From the NCBI RefSeq assembly GCF_022865125.1, contig NZ_CP094828.1:186001-250000 (forward strand): a stretch of 64,000 nt of DNA, read 5' to 3'. Shown here piece by piece: positions 11,227 through 20,792 of the stretch. Every line of letters starts with the position of its first letter. Position 1 is the stretch's first letter. Position numbers and translations under genes: made by a program. The stretch is from Acuticoccus sp. I52.16.1 (GTDB lineage Bacteria > Pseudomonadota > Alphaproteobacteria > Rhizobiales > Amorphaceae). The notes under the pieces are model-generated. The model did no database searches and was not told the origin of the DNA. It saw only the letters and a list, made by a program, of their open reading frames with translations.

Positions 11227-12465
11227 ATGGCAAAGAGCTTCTACGTCCGCAATGCCTGGTGGCTCTTCACCGGCGCGGTCTTCATGTTCGGTTCCTCGTT
11301 CGGGCAGACCTATTTCATCGCCCTGTTCGCCGGCGCCATTCGCGCCGAGTTCGGCCTGTCGAACGGCCAGTGGGGCGGCATCTACACCGTCGCGACGCTC
11401 GCCTCCGCCACCTGCCTCATCCACTTCGGCCGCCTCGCCGACACGATGACCGTGACACGCCTGGCCGCCGGCGTCCTCGTCCTCTACGCGCTCTCGGCGA
11501 CGACGATGGCGCTGGCGCCCAACATCGTCGTGCTGTGCCTGGCGGTGTTCGGCCTCCGGTTCTGCGGCCAGGGGATGATGACGCACATCTCGATGACGGC
11601 GATGGCGCGCTGGTTTCGCGCCAACCGTGCCAAGGCGATCGCGGTGGCGGTCCTGGGCTTTCCCATCAGCGAGGCGCTGTGGCCGCCGCTCGGCGTCGTG
11701 GTGCTCGACGTGATGGGCTGGCGCGAGACGTGGCTCGTCATCGCCGGGCTGATCCTGGCGGTTTTCCTGCCGGCCCTGACGCTGATGACCCGCAAGGGCC
11801 GCACCCCGCAGGGCGAGGGCGACAATACCGAGGCGCCCGGCATGCTGGGCCGCCAGTGGACCCGCGGCGAGGTGCTGCGGCACTGGACGTTCTGGACGAT
11901 CCTGCCCGGGCTTCTGGCGCCGCCGTTCATCGGCACCTGCGTCTTCTTCCATCAGGTCCACATCGCCACCGTGCGCGGCTACGACCTCTCGGTGATGGCG
12001 TTGGGATTTGCGATGTATGCCGGGATCTCGGTGGCGAGCTCGCTGGCGTGCGGGCCGATCGTCGACCGAATCGGCCCGGCGCGGGTGCTTCCCGTGCTCC
12101 TGCTGCCGCTGGCGGTGGCGATCGCGATTCTCGCCATCCCGGCCGGCGTGGAGATCTGGTTCCTGACCCTCGCCGGCATCGGCATCAGCCACGGCCTCGT
12201 CATCACGCTCATCGGCGCGATCTGGCCGACGCTCTACGGCACGCGTTGGATCGGCTCGATCAAGGCGCTGGCGACGTCGGGTGCGGTGATGTCGACCGCG
12301 GCGGGTCCGGGGCTGACGGGGGCGATCATCGACATGGGCGTGCCGTTCCCCGAGCAGGCGCTCTTTCTGTCCGCCTACTGCCTTGCGATGACGGCGCTTT
12401 TCACCGCCGTCGCGCCCAAGATCAACGCCATGCTGGTCGCGCCCCGATCCGCGGTCCCGGCCTGA
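11227..12465 (+). CDS. MFS transporter
   Basis: 412 residues with about twelve hydrophobic segments, in the layout of two six-helix halves separated by a polar loop near residues 190-215 (KGRTPQGEGDNTEAPG). The loop after helix 2 (FGRLADTMTVTRLA) matches the MFS DRxG/R-type signature. GGGGAGAAAGG precedes the ATG. The protein resembles the oxalate/formate or monocarboxylate-type MFS group in general character, but nothing in the sequence fixes the substrate. It lies between gltA and gltX and is convergent with gltX. Confidence 0.85.
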   Translation: MAKSFYVRNAWWLFTGAVFMFGSSFGQTYFIALFAGAIRAEFGLSNGQWGGIYTVATLASATCLIHFGRLADTMTVTRLAAGVLVLYALSATTMALAPNIVVLCLAVFGLRFCGQGMMTHISMTAMARWFRANRAKAIAVAVLGFPISEALWPPLGVVVLDVMGWRETWLVIAGLILAVFLPALTLMTRKGRTPQGEGDNTEAPGMLGRQWTRGEVLRHWTFWTILPGLLAPPFIGTCVFFHQVHIATVRGYDLSVMALGFAMYAGISVASSLACGPIVDRIGPARVLPVLLLPLAVAIAILAIPAGVEIWFLTLAGIGISHGLVITLIGAIWPTLYGTRWIGSIKALATSGAVMSTAAGPGLTGAIIDMGVPFPEQALFLSAYCLAMTALFTAVAPKINAMLVAPRSAVPA

Positions 12466-12493
12466 CCGGCGGCGCGGCCGCGCCCGCCGCCGG
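12466..12493. terminator. Hairpin between convergent MFS and gltX genes
   Basis: CCGGCGGCG and CGCCGCCGG form a perfect 9-bp stem with a 10-base loop, starting right after the MFS stop and ending just before the gltX stop. There is no T run in either direction, so it is a possible bidirectional terminator or pause rather than a textbook one. Confidence 0.5.
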
Positions 12494-12501
12494 TCCGCGA
12501 A

Positions 12502-13941
12502 TCAGTCGCCGGCCGCCGCGGCCTGATCCTGGATGCGACCCAGCGATTCGGCCCGCCCCAAAGCGACAAGCACGTCGAAGATACCCGGCGACGTCGCCGC
12601 GCCGACCAGCGCTGCGCGCAGCGGCTGGGCGACCTTGCCCAGCTTGACGCCGGCCTCGTCGGCGTAGCGGCGCACTTCGGCCTCGATCCCGTCCGCCACC
12701 CAGGGGTCGACGAAGCGCAGCCGCTCGTAGAGCGCCGCAAGGTGCCCGCGCGCCTCGCCGGCGAGGAGTTTCTCGGCCTTTTCGTCCATCGTCAGCGGAC
12801 GGGCGGCCCAGATGAAGCGGGCATTGTCGAGTAGTTCCACCAGCGTCTTGGCACGCTCGGCGAGCGAGGGGGCCAGCTTCTCGAGCTTGGCGCGTGCGCC
12901 CGCGTCCAGCGCGGCGCCGATCGCCGCGGCGTCGTCCTGCGCGGCGATCACCGGCTCCAGCGCGGCCATGATGCGGTCGGGCGTCGCCTCGCGCATGTAG
13001 TGGCCGTTCATGTTCTCCAGCTTCACGAAGTCGAACCGCGCCGGCGAACGGCCGACGGCCTCCAGCCCGAACTTCTCGACCATCTCGCGCGTGGAGAAGA
13101 ACTCCTCGTCGCCGTGCGCCCAGCCGAGGCGCACCAGATAGTTGCGCAGCGCCTCGGGCAGGTACCCCATCGCGCGGTAGGCGTCGACGCCCAGTGCCCC
13201 GTGCCGTTTGGACAGCTTGGCACCGTCCGGACCGTGGATCAGCGGGATGTGCGCCATCTGCGGCACGTCCCATTCCATCGCCTCGTAGATCAGCGCCTGG
13301 CGGGCGGCGTTGGTCAGATGGTCGTCGCCGCGAATGATGTGGGTAACGCCCATGTCGTGGTCGTCGACCACGACGGCGAGCATGTAGGTCGGCGACCCGT
13401 CCGAGCGCAGGATGACCAGATCGTCGAGGTTCTCGTTGGCGAACGTCACCTCCCCCTGGACGAGGTCGGGGATCACCGTCTCCCCCGTCGACGGGGCCTT
13501 GAGACGGATCACGGGATCGACGCCGGGAGGCGCCTCGGCGGGGTCCTTGTCGCGCCAGGTGCCGTCATATTTCGGCGGGCGACCTTCGGCGGCAGCCTTC
13601 TCGCGCATGGCGACGAGCTCTTCGGCCGAGGTGTAGCAGCGATAGGCCATGCCCTTGTCGAGCAGGGTTTTCGCAACCTCCGCGTGCCGTTCGGCGCGGG
13701 TGGACTGATAGACGACCTCGCCGTCCCCGTCCAGCCCCAGCCAGGAGAGCCCGTCGAGGATCGCGTCGATCGCCTCGGTCGTGGAGCGGGCGCGGTCGGT
13801 ATCCTCGATCCTCAGGCGCATTTCGCCGCCGTGGGCGCGCGCGAACAGCCAGTTGAACAGAGCGGTGCGGGCGCCGCCGATGTGAAGGAAGCCGGTCGGC
13901 GAGGGCGCGAACCGCGTCACCACCTTGGATTGAGACGTCAT
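12502..13941 (-). CDS. gltX: Glutamate-tRNA ligase
   Basis: 479 residues, class I aminoacyl-tRNA synthetase. The HIGH-type signature [13 protein letters not shown] (HIGG at 20-23) and the KMSKS-type signature KLSKR (242-246) are both present, with [20 protein letters not shown] between them. ATG at 13941 is preferred over a GTG three codons upstream. Alphaproteobacteria often have two GltX-like enzymes, one of which may charge tRNA-Gln for amidation; sequence here does not show which this is. It is divergent from comEC. Confidence 0.96.
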   Translation of the reverse strand: MTSQSKVVTRFAPSPTGFLHIGGARTALFNWLFARAHGGEMRLRIEDTDRARSTTEAIDAILDGLSWLGLDGDGEVVYQSTRAERHAEVAKTLLDKGMAYRCYTSAEELVAMREKAAAEGRPPKYDGTWRDKDPAEAPPGVDPVIRLKAPSTGETVIPDLVQGEVTFANENLDDLVILRSDGSPTYMLAVVVDDHDMGVTHIIRGDDHLTNAARQALIYEAMEWDVPQMAHIPLIHGPDGAKLSKRHGALGVDAYRAMGYLPEALRNYLVRLGWAHGDEEFFSTREMVEKFGLEAVGRSPARFDFVKLENMNGHYMREATPDRIMAALEPVIAAQDDAAAIGAALDAGARAKLEKLAPSLAERAKTLVELLDNARFIWAARPLTMDEKAEKLLAGEARGHLAALYERLRFVDPWVADGIEAEVRRYADEAGVKLGKVAQPLRAALVGAATSPGIFDVLVALGRAESLGRIQDQAAAAGD

Positions 13942-14115
13942 CTGATACACGCTAGATTGAGGCTGTCGGCGTGGTGTGTAGCGGGATCAGCCCGCCCGCG
14001 TCGACCCTTGGAGAGCGCCGATGGGAGAGAAGATTCGCCTCAGCCGTCCGCCGCGGGCCCCGCCCGGCCACCGCCGCGGCGCACACCGCGCGCCACCGAG
14101 CCCGGCCGCGCCACG

Positions 14116-16203
14116 GTGACGCTGGTCCTCCCACGCGCCCGCCCGCGGCTCGACCTCGGTGCGCGGCTCGCCGGCTGGGTGGCGCACGACGCGGCCTTCG
14201 GCCGGTTCCAGCTCTGGCTGCCGGTGCTGGCCGTCGTGGGGATCTTCCTCGGCGTCGAGCTGCCGTTCGCCGTGGCGCCCTGGTGGAGCGGCGGCGCGGC
14301 GGCGCTCGTCCTCGGCGCGCGGGTCGCGGCCGGCCGCTCGACCCGCCTTGCCCGCGCGGGCCCGGTGCTCCTGGCGCTGGCGGCGGTGCTCGTCGGGATC
14401 CTCGCCGTCGGCCTCCAGGAACACATGAGCGGCACCCCGGTGGTCGAGCGGGCGGGAACGGTGGACCTCACCGGACGCGTCGTCGCGGCGGAGGCGCGCG
14501 GGGCGGGCCGCGCCAGCATCGTCGTCGCGGTGACCGGCGGCAGCTTCCGCGGCGCCGTACCGCGCCGGGTGCGCCTCTCGGTCCGCGGCGACGGTCCCTT
14601 CCCGGTCGGCGCGCGCATCGCCGCCAAGGCGCGGCTCTTCCCGCTCCAGGGCCCGGTCTATCCCGGTGGCTACGATTCCAGCCGCCGCCTCTTCTTCGAC
14701 GGAATCGGCGCCAGCGGCTTCACCTACGGCCCGCCGGCCGTCACGGCGCCGCCGGCGCCCGGCCTCGCGGCGACGATCGACCGGGTGCGCACCGCCGTCG
14801 CCGAAAACATCACCTCCAGCCTCGGCGAGACGCGCGGCGCGGCGTTCGCCACGGCCCTCCTCGTCGGTCACCGGGGCGACATGGCGCCCGAGGACGTCGA
14901 GGCGCTGCGCGTCTCCGGCCTCGGCCATCTATTGGCGATCTCCGGCCTGCACATGGCGCTCGTCGCCGGCTCCATCTTCGCCGCGGTGCGGTTCGCGCTC
15001 GCCCTGTCGCCGCGCCTGGCGCTGGGGGCGCCGATCCGCAAGTGGGCCGCGATCGCCGGTCTCCTCGCGGCCACCTTCTACCTCGCCCTCTCCGGCGGCT
15101 CGGTCGCCACGTTGCGGGCCTACGTGATGCTCATCGTCGGCCTGGTCGCCATCCTGGTGGACCGGCCCGCGCTCACCATGCGCACCATCGCGGTCGCGGC
15201 CGTCGTCGTCATCGCGCTGGACCCGGTGTGCGTCACCGAGCCGTCGTTCCAGATGTCGTTCCTCGCGGTGGTGGCACTCGTCGGCGCCTACGAGTGGTGG
15301 TCGTTCCGGCGACTGCGGTTCGGCGTCGGCTGGTCCCGGCCGGTGACGGCGTTCGTCCTCGGCCTCGCGATGACCTCGCTCATCGCCGGGCTGGCGACAG
15401 CACCCGCCGCCGCCTACCATTTCCACCGCCTCGCGCCCTACGGCCTCCCCGCCAACCTCACCGCGATGCCGATCTTCACGCTTCTGGTGATGCCCTCCGG
15501 GGTGATCGCGCTTGCGCTGATGCCGCTCGGGCTGGAGGACGCCCCCCTCGCGGTGATGCGCTGGGGCCTCGACCTGATCCTGGTGATCTCGCACGCCGCG
15601 GCGGACGCCACGGGCGACAGCGGGCTCACCGGGCGGATCCCGGCGGCGTCGGCGATTCTCGCCGCGCTGGGCCTCCTGTGGCTCGCGATCTTCACGGCGC
15701 CCTGGCGTGTCGCCGGCGCGCTGTTCGTTGCGGCCGGCCTCGCCATCGCGCCGACCGCCCCGCGATTCGACGTCATGGTCGCCGAGGACGGCGAGACGAT
15801 CGCCGCGCGCGGACCGGACGGCCGCCTCGGCCTGCTGGGCGACAGCGACGGCTTCGTCGCCAGCTTGTGGCTCAAGGGAGATGCCGACCCGCGCGCCGAC
15901 GGTGCGGTGCCGGCCGCCTGCGACCCGCTCGGGTGCACCATCCCCCTCGGCGGCGAGCGCCTCGCCCGCCCGTCCTCGGCCCGCGCCCTGGCCGACGATT
16001 GCGCCCTCGCCGCCGCGGTGGTGGCGCCGATGCGCGTCCGCCTCGACCGATGCGCCGCCGGCCTCGTGATCGACCGCCGCGACCTGAAGCGCCACGGTGC
16101 CGCCGTCGCCTGGCGGCACGGCGCGCAGTGGCAGATCCGCACCGCCCGGCCGTTCGGGCCGACGCGCCGTTGGCAGGTGCCGCCGGACGTCGCCCACGAC
16201 TGA
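14116..16203 (+). CDS. comEC: ComEC/Rec2-family DNA-uptake channel protein
   Basis: About 695 residues. Competence ComEC proteins carry single-stranded DNA across the inner membrane. Present are the N-terminal DUF4131 region and the Competence domain signature (GLGHLLAISGLHMALVAG, about residues 269-286; then EPSFQMSFLAVVAL) within many hydrophobic segments. The C-terminus after residue ~550 is a short soluble tail; the metallo-beta-lactamase domain of Bacillus ComEC is not apparent, as is usual in this class. The GTG at 14116 overlaps the stop of a 32-codon upstream frame (ATG 14021). Whether this organism is competent cannot be told. Confidence 0.87.
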   Translation: MTLVLPRARPRLDLGARLAGWVAHDAAFGRFQLWLPVLAVVGIFLGVELPFAVAPWWSGGAAALVLGARVAAGRSTRLARAGPVLLALAAVLVGILAVGLQEHMSGTPVVERAGTVDLTGRVVAAEARGAGRASIVVAVTGGSFRGAVPRRVRLSVRGDGPFPVGARIAAKARLFPLQGPVYPGGYDSSRRLFFDGIGASGFTYGPPAVTAPPAPGLAATIDRVRTAVAENITSSLGETRGAAFATALLVGHRGDMAPEDVEALRVSGLGHLLAISGLHMALVAGSIFAAVRFALALSPRLALGAPIRKWAAIAGLLAATFYLALSGGSVATLRAYVMLIVGLVAILVDRPALTMRTIAVAAVVVIALDPVCVTEPSFQMSFLAVVALVGAYEWWSFRRLRFGVGWSRPVTAFVLGLAMTSLIAGLATAPAAAYHFHRLAPYGLPANLTAMPIFTLLVMPSGVIALALMPLGLEDAPLAVMRWGLDLILVISHAAADATGDSGLTGRIPAASAILAALGLLWLAIFTAPWRVAGALFVAAGLAIAPTAPRFDVMVAEDGETIAARGPDGRLGLLGDSDGFVASLWLKGDADPRADGAVPAACDPLGCTIPLGGERLARPSSARALADDCALAAAVVAPMRVRLDRCAAGLVIDRRDLKRHGAAVAWRHGAQWQIRTARPFGPTRRWQVPPDVAHD

Positions 16204-16251
16204 GCGCCCGCCCCCGTGCGGGACCGACCGGTTAGGACAGAGGACCAGACA

Positions 16252-17406
16252 CTATAGCCGCACGCCGTCGGCCGGCGGCAGGATCGACAGAACCGCGTCC
16301 GCCGCCGTCTCCGCCGGCGACCCGTCCACCTGCATCGCGGCGGCGAACTCGTCGAACACGCGTTCCTGGGTCGCGCGCTCGGGCGTCCCGTCGACCAGCA
16401 GCGGGGCCAGCGCCGCGGCCAGCGCCTCCGCCGTCACCTCCTCCTCGAGGAAGGCGGGGATATCGTTGCGGCCCACCACGATGTTGGCCAGCACCATCGA
16501 CGGCGCGGTCACGATGCGCACGATGTGGTTGATGCGTTTGACGATACGGCCCGCGATGTCGAGCTTGTAGGCGACGACCATCGGCACCCGCGCCGCGGCC
16601 AGTTCCATCGTCACCGTCCCGGAGGCCGCGAGCGCCGCCTTCGCGCGGTCGAACACGGCCTGTTTGTCCGCCCCCGGCCGGATCGTCACGGGGACCGACC
16701 ACGCCGCCGCCAGCGCCTCGATCCGCTCGCGCAGTCGCGGCACTGCCAAGATCTCCACCGGCTCGCGCGGCGCCACTCGCGCCAATGCCTCCCCGAAGAC
16801 CGGCATCAGCCGCTCGATCTCGGCCCTCCGGCTGCCGGGGAGCACCAGCAGCGACTCCCCCGCCACGGCCGGCCGGCGCATCCGCTCGAACAGCGGATGG
16901 CCGACGTAGACGCAACGCGGCCCGCCGAGCCGGGCATGCACCTCCGGCTCGAACGGGAACAGCGCCATCACCAGGTCGACGTATGGGACCATCGCGCGTG
17001 CCCGTCCCGGCCGCCACGCCCACACCGTGGGACTGACGTAGTTGACGATCGGCACGTGCGGCAGCCGCCGCCGCACCCGCTTGGCGACGCGGTGGGTGAA
17101 CTCCGGCGAATCGACGATGACGAGAACGTCCGGGCGGAAGGCGATCACGGCCGCGGCCGCCTCGCGGATCCGGCCCAGCAGGCGCGGCAGCTGGCGGATG
17201 ATCGCGTCGATCCCCATCACCGAGATCTCGTCCTGCGGAAAGATCGGTTGCAGCCCGGCGGCGGTCATGTCTTCGGCGCCGATGCCGCACCAGACGATCT
17301 CACGGCGGGCCGCGAGCGCCTCCATCAGTGCCCCGCCGAGCCGGTCGCCGGACGGCTCGCCCGCGATGATGGCGATGCGCAAGGGGTCTCGCGACGCGGC
17401 CGTCAC
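16252..17406 (-). CDS. lpxB: Lipid-A-disaccharide synthase
   Basis: 384 residues, a GT19 glycosyltransferase that joins UDP-diacylglucosamine and lipid X to form the lipid A disaccharide at the inner membrane face. Motifs: AGEPSGDRLGGALMEAL at the N-terminus, SPTVWAWRPGRA, VGHPLFE and LVLPGSRRAEIERLMPVF. The GTG start overlaps the lpxI stop (GTGA). It is the last gene of the tsf-to-lpxB cluster and is convergent with comEC. Confidence 0.97.
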   Translation of the reverse strand: MTAASRDPLRIAIIAGEPSGDRLGGALMEALAARREIVWCGIGAEDMTAAGLQPIFPQDEISVMGIDAIIRQLPRLLGRIREAAAAVIAFRPDVLVIVDSPEFTHRVAKRVRRRLPHVPIVNYVSPTVWAWRPGRARAMVPYVDLVMALFPFEPEVHARLGGPRCVYVGHPLFERMRRPAVAGESLLVLPGSRRAEIERLMPVFGEALARVAPREPVEILAVPRLRERIEALAAAWSVPVTIRPGADKQAVFDRAKAALAASGTVTMELAAARVPMVVAYKLDIAGRIVKRINHIVRIVTAPSMVLANIVVGRNDIPAFLEEEVTAEALAAALAPLLVDGTPERATQERVFDEFAAAMQVDGSPAETAADAVLSILPPADGVRL

Positions 17407-18242
17407 AGCGCCACCAGGAAGGCGCGGGCGCGGTCGGCCTCGGTGCGCAGCGCCGCGCGTTCGGCGAGGATGGTGCGCCCCGACTCCACCGCGATGCCGC
17501 CCAGACCGGCCGCCAGCGCGCCGCGCAGCGTGCCGAGACCGACGACGGGAACGTCGGAGCGCATGTCCTGACCGGATTTGGCACGCTTCACCAGGGCGCC
17601 GGCGCCCTTCTCGCTGCGGAACCGGCGGGCGCGGCGCAGCTCGGCGCAGCGCGCCAGCATCGCGTCCGTCCCCTCCGCTCCCTCCACGGCGATCACCCGC
17701 CCCTCCACCACCACCACCGCCTGCCCCACGTCGAACGGCGCCGAGGCGGTGAGGTAGGCGGCGCCGAGGTCGATGTCGGCCTGCTGGGCGGCGCTCGGCC
17801 GATGGGCGCCCAGGAGGCCGGACGGAGCGAGCAGCTCCGGCGCCGCCTCCGCCACCGAGACGACGCGGAACCCCTCGTCCTCGAACAGCGCGATGACGTT
17901 GCGCACGATGGTGTCGTCCCCGCCGACCGCCGCGCGCACGATGCGCGGCAGCAGGCGCAGCGTGTCCATGTCGGGCACGAGGGACGCGAAATCGGGCCGC
18001 GAGCGGATGGCGCCGAGCATCAGCACGTCGCGGCATCGCCGCTCCATGGCGAGCCGGCGGGCGCGGCCGAGCTGGCCGTAGCCGAGCCGATGGGTCTCGA
18101 TCCGGGGGCCGGCGGAGGGCGCGGCGTCCGCCTCCCCGTCGATCGCGAAGACCACCACCTCGCGGCGGGGGGCGATGGCCGCCGCCGCTTCCCAGGGCAA
18201 GGAGCCGGCGCCCGCGACGATGGCGAGCGGCCCGTCGCTCAT
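17403..18242 (-). CDS. lpxI: UDP-2,3-diacylglucosamine pyrophosphatase LpxI
   Basis: 279 residues, DUF1009 family, the LpxH replacement typical of alphaproteobacteria; it hydrolyses UDP-2,3-diacylglucosamine to lipid X and UMP. Recognisable are LAIVAGAGSLPWEAA, the central GAHRPSAAQQADIDLGAAY and the C-terminal DVPVVGLGTLRGALAAGLGG. It overlaps lpxA (ATGA) and lpxB (GTGA), an order that fits consecutive steps of lipid A synthesis. Confidence 0.95.
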   Translation of the reverse strand: MSDGPLAIVAGAGSLPWEAAAAIAPRREVVVFAIDGEADAAPSAGPRIETHRLGYGQLGRARRLAMERRCRDVLMLGAIRSRPDFASLVPDMDTLRLLPRIVRAAVGGDDTIVRNVIALFEDEGFRVVSVAEAAPELLAPSGLLGAHRPSAAQQADIDLGAAYLTASAPFDVGQAVVVVEGRVIAVEGAEGTDAMLARCAELRRARRFRSEKGAGALVKRAKSGQDMRSDVPVVGLGTLRGALAAGLGGIAVESGRTILAERAALRTEADRARAFLVAL

Positions 18243-19087
18243 CGCCCCGATTCGAGAAGGTCGACCGAGACCTCGTCCAGTCCGCCGCGGCGGCCCTGCA
18301 TGTAGGGGCGAGCGGGGGCCGCGTCGATGAAGGCGAGGATGGAGGCGGCTTGCGGATCGGTGCCCATCGCCTCGCGCAGCGCCGCCTTGCGGTCCTGGAA
18401 GACGCCGGGGCCGTGGAACAGGATCTCGAACGCCGCACGGATGGTGCGGATCGCGTCCCGATCGAACCCGCGGCGCTTCAGGCCCACCAGATTCAAGCCT
18501 TCGATCCACGCCACGCGGCCGGTGACGTAGGCGTAGGGCACCACGTCGCGCGTGACCCCGGCGAGGCCGGAGATGAACGCGTAGGCTCCGACACGGGCAC
18601 GCTGCAGCACCGCCGTCCCACCGCCGATCAGCACATTGTCGCCCAGTTGGACATGACCGCCCAGCAGCACGTTGTTGGACAGCGTGACGCCGTTGCCGAC
18701 CACGCAGTCATGCCCGACGTGCGAGCCGACCATGAAGTAGCAGCCCTCGCCGACGGTGGTGCGGCCGCGTCCGCGCGCGGTACCGATGTGCATGGTGACA
18801 TGCTCGCGCAGCGTGCATCCGGCGCCGATCTCCAACTCGGTCGGCTCGTCCTTGTAGCTGAAGTCCTGCGGCGGCTCGCCGAGCACGACGCCCGGGAAAA
18901 GCCGCGTCCCGGCCCCCACGGTGGTGCGTCCGGTGACCACCACGTTGGCGCCCACCCTGACGCCCTCGCCGAGCTTGACGTCCGCACCGATGATCGCGTT
19001 GGGGCCGATCTGGACGCCGTCCGCGATGGTGGCGCCATCCTCGACCCATGCCGTGGGATGGCGCGTCGCCGCCGTGTTGAGGGCCAA
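18239..19087 (-). CDS. lpxA: UDP-N-acetylglucosamine acyltransferase LpxA
   Basis: 282 residues, first enzyme of lipid A synthesis, transferring a 3-hydroxyacyl chain from ACP to UDP-GlcNAc. The left-handed beta-helix hexapeptide repeats fill residues ~15-190, and the catalytic His is His126 in GSHVGHDCVVGN. The C-terminal helical domain holds the usual RAAFEILF-type segment. Gap to fabZ is six bases and the stop overlaps lpxI. Confidence 0.97.
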   Translation of the reverse strand: MALNTAATRHPTAWVEDGATIADGVQIGPNAIIGADVKLGEGVRVGANVVVTGRTTVGAGTRLFPGVVLGEPPQDFSYKDEPTELEIGAGCTLREHVTMHIGTARGRGRTTVGEGCYFMVGSHVGHDCVVGNGVTLSNNVLLGGHVQLGDNVLIGGGTAVLQRARVGAYAFISGLAGVTRDVVPYAYVTGRVAWIEGLNLVGLKRRGFDRDAIRTIRAAFEILFHGPGVFQDRKAALREAMGTDPQAASILAFIDAAPARPYMQGRRGGLDEVSVDLLESGR

Positions 19088-19093
19088 GTCCGC

Positions 19094-19609
19094 TTACTCT
19101 TGGACGATCATGGCGGACACGTCCGCCTCGGCCACCAGCGTGTCGCCGACCATGGCTTCGCCGTGGAACTTCCAGATGTTGCCGCGTTGGCGCTCTTTCT
19201 TCATGTGGTACTCGATCACATCGCCCGGGCGGACGGGTTTGCGGAACTTCGCCTTGTCGACCGTCATGAGGTAGACGAGCTTGGGTCGCTCACGCTCCTC
19301 GGCGAACATGCACAGGACGCCCGCGGTCTGCGCCATTCCCTCGATCATCAGGACGCCCGGCATCACCGGCTCGCCCGGAAAGTGGCCCTGAAAGTGCGGC
19401 TCGTTGAAGGTGACGTTCTTGATCCCGATCCCGGACCGGTCGCCATCGATCTCGATCACCCGGTCGATCATCAGGAACGGATAACGGTGCGGCAGCAACT
19501 TCAGGATCTCGCCGATTTCGGCGGCCGCCAGCGTCGTCGTCGTCCCCTCCGGGGTCCCCCCACTATCCATCACGTCGTCCGCACTATCCACGAAAGGTCC
19601 GTCCACCAT
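19094..19609 (-). CDS. fabZ: 3-hydroxyacyl-[ACP] dehydratase FabZ
   Basis: 171 residues, hot-dog fold dehydratase of fatty acid elongation. Signature [17 protein letters not shown] and the active-site helix [15 protein letters not shown] with His76, followed by Glu90 in LMIEGMAQ, are intact. The N-terminus before residue 30 is longer than in E. coli; ATG at 19570 (Met14) is a possible shorter start. Its place between lpxD and lpxA balances acyl-ACP between fatty acid and lipid A synthesis, as in many Gram-negatives. Confidence 0.96.
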   Translation of the reverse strand: MVDGPFVDSADDVMDSGGTPEGTTTTLAAAEIGEILKLLPHRYPFLMIDRVIEIDGDRSGIGIKNVTFNEPHFQGHFPGEPVMPGVLMIEGMAQTAGVLCMFAEERERPKLVYLMTVDKAKFRKPVRPGDVIEYHMKKERQRGNIWKFHGEAMVGDTLVAEADVSAMIVQE

Positions 19610-19620
19610 AAAAGGCGTTG

Positions 19621-20667
19621 TTACGAATTTGAAGTTGTCGCGTTGCGAATGAGCCGCAGGATCGCCTTGCGCTCGCGGATCCACTCCATCGCGTCCATCG
19701 CCGGTGTGCCGCCCCAGGTGGCGTTCTCCGGCACATCCTCGCTCACGGCCGAGTATCCGGCGATCTGCGCCCCCTGGCCGATCGTCACACCGTCCCGGAT
19801 GCCGACGCCGCCGCCCAGGGTGACATAGTCCCCCAGCGTCACCGATCCGGCAATCCCGGTCGTACCGGCGACCACGCAATGACAACCGAGGGTCACGTTG
19901 TGGGCGATCTGCACCAGGTTGTCGATCTTGGAGCCCTTGCCGATCACGGTGTCGCGCTTGGAGCCGCGGTCGATGCAGCAGTTGGCGCCGATCTCGACAT
20001 CGTCCTGGATGACCACCGCGCCGACCTGCGGCACTTTGCGGTAACCCTGCGGGGTGCGCACCAGGCCGAAGCCGTCCTGGCCGATGCGGCAGCCCGGATG
20101 GACGATCACCCGGTCGCCGATGTGGGCGCACTGGATCGTCGTGTTGGCGCCGATGACCGAGTTGCGGCCGATGGTGCAGCCCGGCCCGATGACGACGTTC
20201 GGGCCGATCACCGTACCGCGGCCGATCTCGACCCCGCGCGAGATCACCGCGAAGGCCTCGACGATGACGTTGGCCTCCAGCGCGTCGGGATCCTCGATGA
20301 TCGCGGTGGCGGCGATCTCTCCGCCGGAGCGCGAAGTGAGCGGGCGCGGGCGCATCGCCGACGAGTGGAACAGGCCCGCCGCGATGCCGAACGCGTTGGC
20401 CGCGTGCTTCGTCACCAGCGCGACGCAACCTTCCGGCAGACTCGAGACGAATCGCTCGTCCAGGAAGACGGCGCCGGCCTTGGTGCCGGCGAGGTCCTTG
20501 CGGCGCTTGGCGTCACGCAGGAACGAGATGTGTTCGGGGCCGGCCGTGTCCAGCGGCATCACGTCCGACATGATGCGTTCGCGCGCGGCCGGGTCCACCG
20601 TCGCCCCAACGGCGTCGGCGACGTTGCCGAGTTGCTGTGGTTCGGCGGGCGGGAAGAATCGGTTCAT
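19621..20667 (-). CDS. lpxD: UDP-3-O-acylglucosamine N-acyltransferase LpxD
   Basis: 348 residues, third enzyme of lipid A synthesis, N-acylating UDP-3-O-acylglucosamine. An N-terminal substrate-binding domain (1-~105) precedes a long left-handed beta-helix of hexapeptide repeats; [30 protein letters not shown] and [13 protein letters not shown] are hallmark stretches. A short C-terminal helix ends the protein. It is separated from bamA by a terminator-like hairpin, so lpxD-fabZ-lpxA-lpxI-lpxB may be a distinct transcript or depend on read-through. Confidence 0.97.
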   Translation of the reverse strand: MNRFFPPAEPQQLGNVADAVGATVDPAARERIMSDVMPLDTAGPEHISFLRDAKRRKDLAGTKAGAVFLDERFVSSLPEGCVALVTKHAANAFGIAAGLFHSSAMRPRPLTSRSGGEIAATAIIEDPDALEANVIVEAFAVISRGVEIGRGTVIGPNVVIGPGCTIGRNSVIGANTTIQCAHIGDRVIVHPGCRIGQDGFGLVRTPQGYRKVPQVGAVVIQDDVEIGANCCIDRGSKRDTVIGKGSKIDNLVQIAHNVTLGCHCVVAGTTGIAGSVTLGDYVTLGGGVGIRDGVTIGQGAQIAGYSAVSEDVPENATWGGTPAMDAMEWIRERKAILRLIRNATTSNS

Positions 20668-20740
20668 GGCACTTCGCTGATCGGCAGAATGGCGCAGGTG
20701 TTAGACCGCCAAGGCGCCCTTCGGCAACTCCATGCCACGC

Positions 20741-20773
20741 AAAAGGCGCCGCCGGGAGACCCGACGGCGCCTT
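20741..20773 (-). terminator. Terminator-like hairpin after bamA
   Basis: On the minus strand AAGGCGCCGTCGGG pairs with CCCGGCGGCGCCTT around a three-base loop, followed by TTGCG. It is a strong stem with a short T tract, 20 bases past the bamA stop and 74 bases before the lpxD start. It probably lowers transcription from bamA into lpxD. Confidence 0.75.
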
Positions 20774-20792
20774 GTGACCAAATTTGCCCGGC

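Noticed and set aside
13873-13884. Mutated HIGH motif (HIGG) in gltX
   Set aside because: HIGG is common in glutamyl-tRNA synthetases and is not a loss of function.
13000-14115. Upstream extension of the comEC frame across gltX
   Set aside because: The frame is open by chance through high GC but runs antisense to the conserved gltX gene; comEC-like sequence begins only at about 14116.
16252-18438. Possible LpxI-LpxB fusion protein
   Set aside because: The frame is open across the junction, but LpxI is encoded in another frame and the LpxB start GTG overlaps its stop; these are two overlapping genes.
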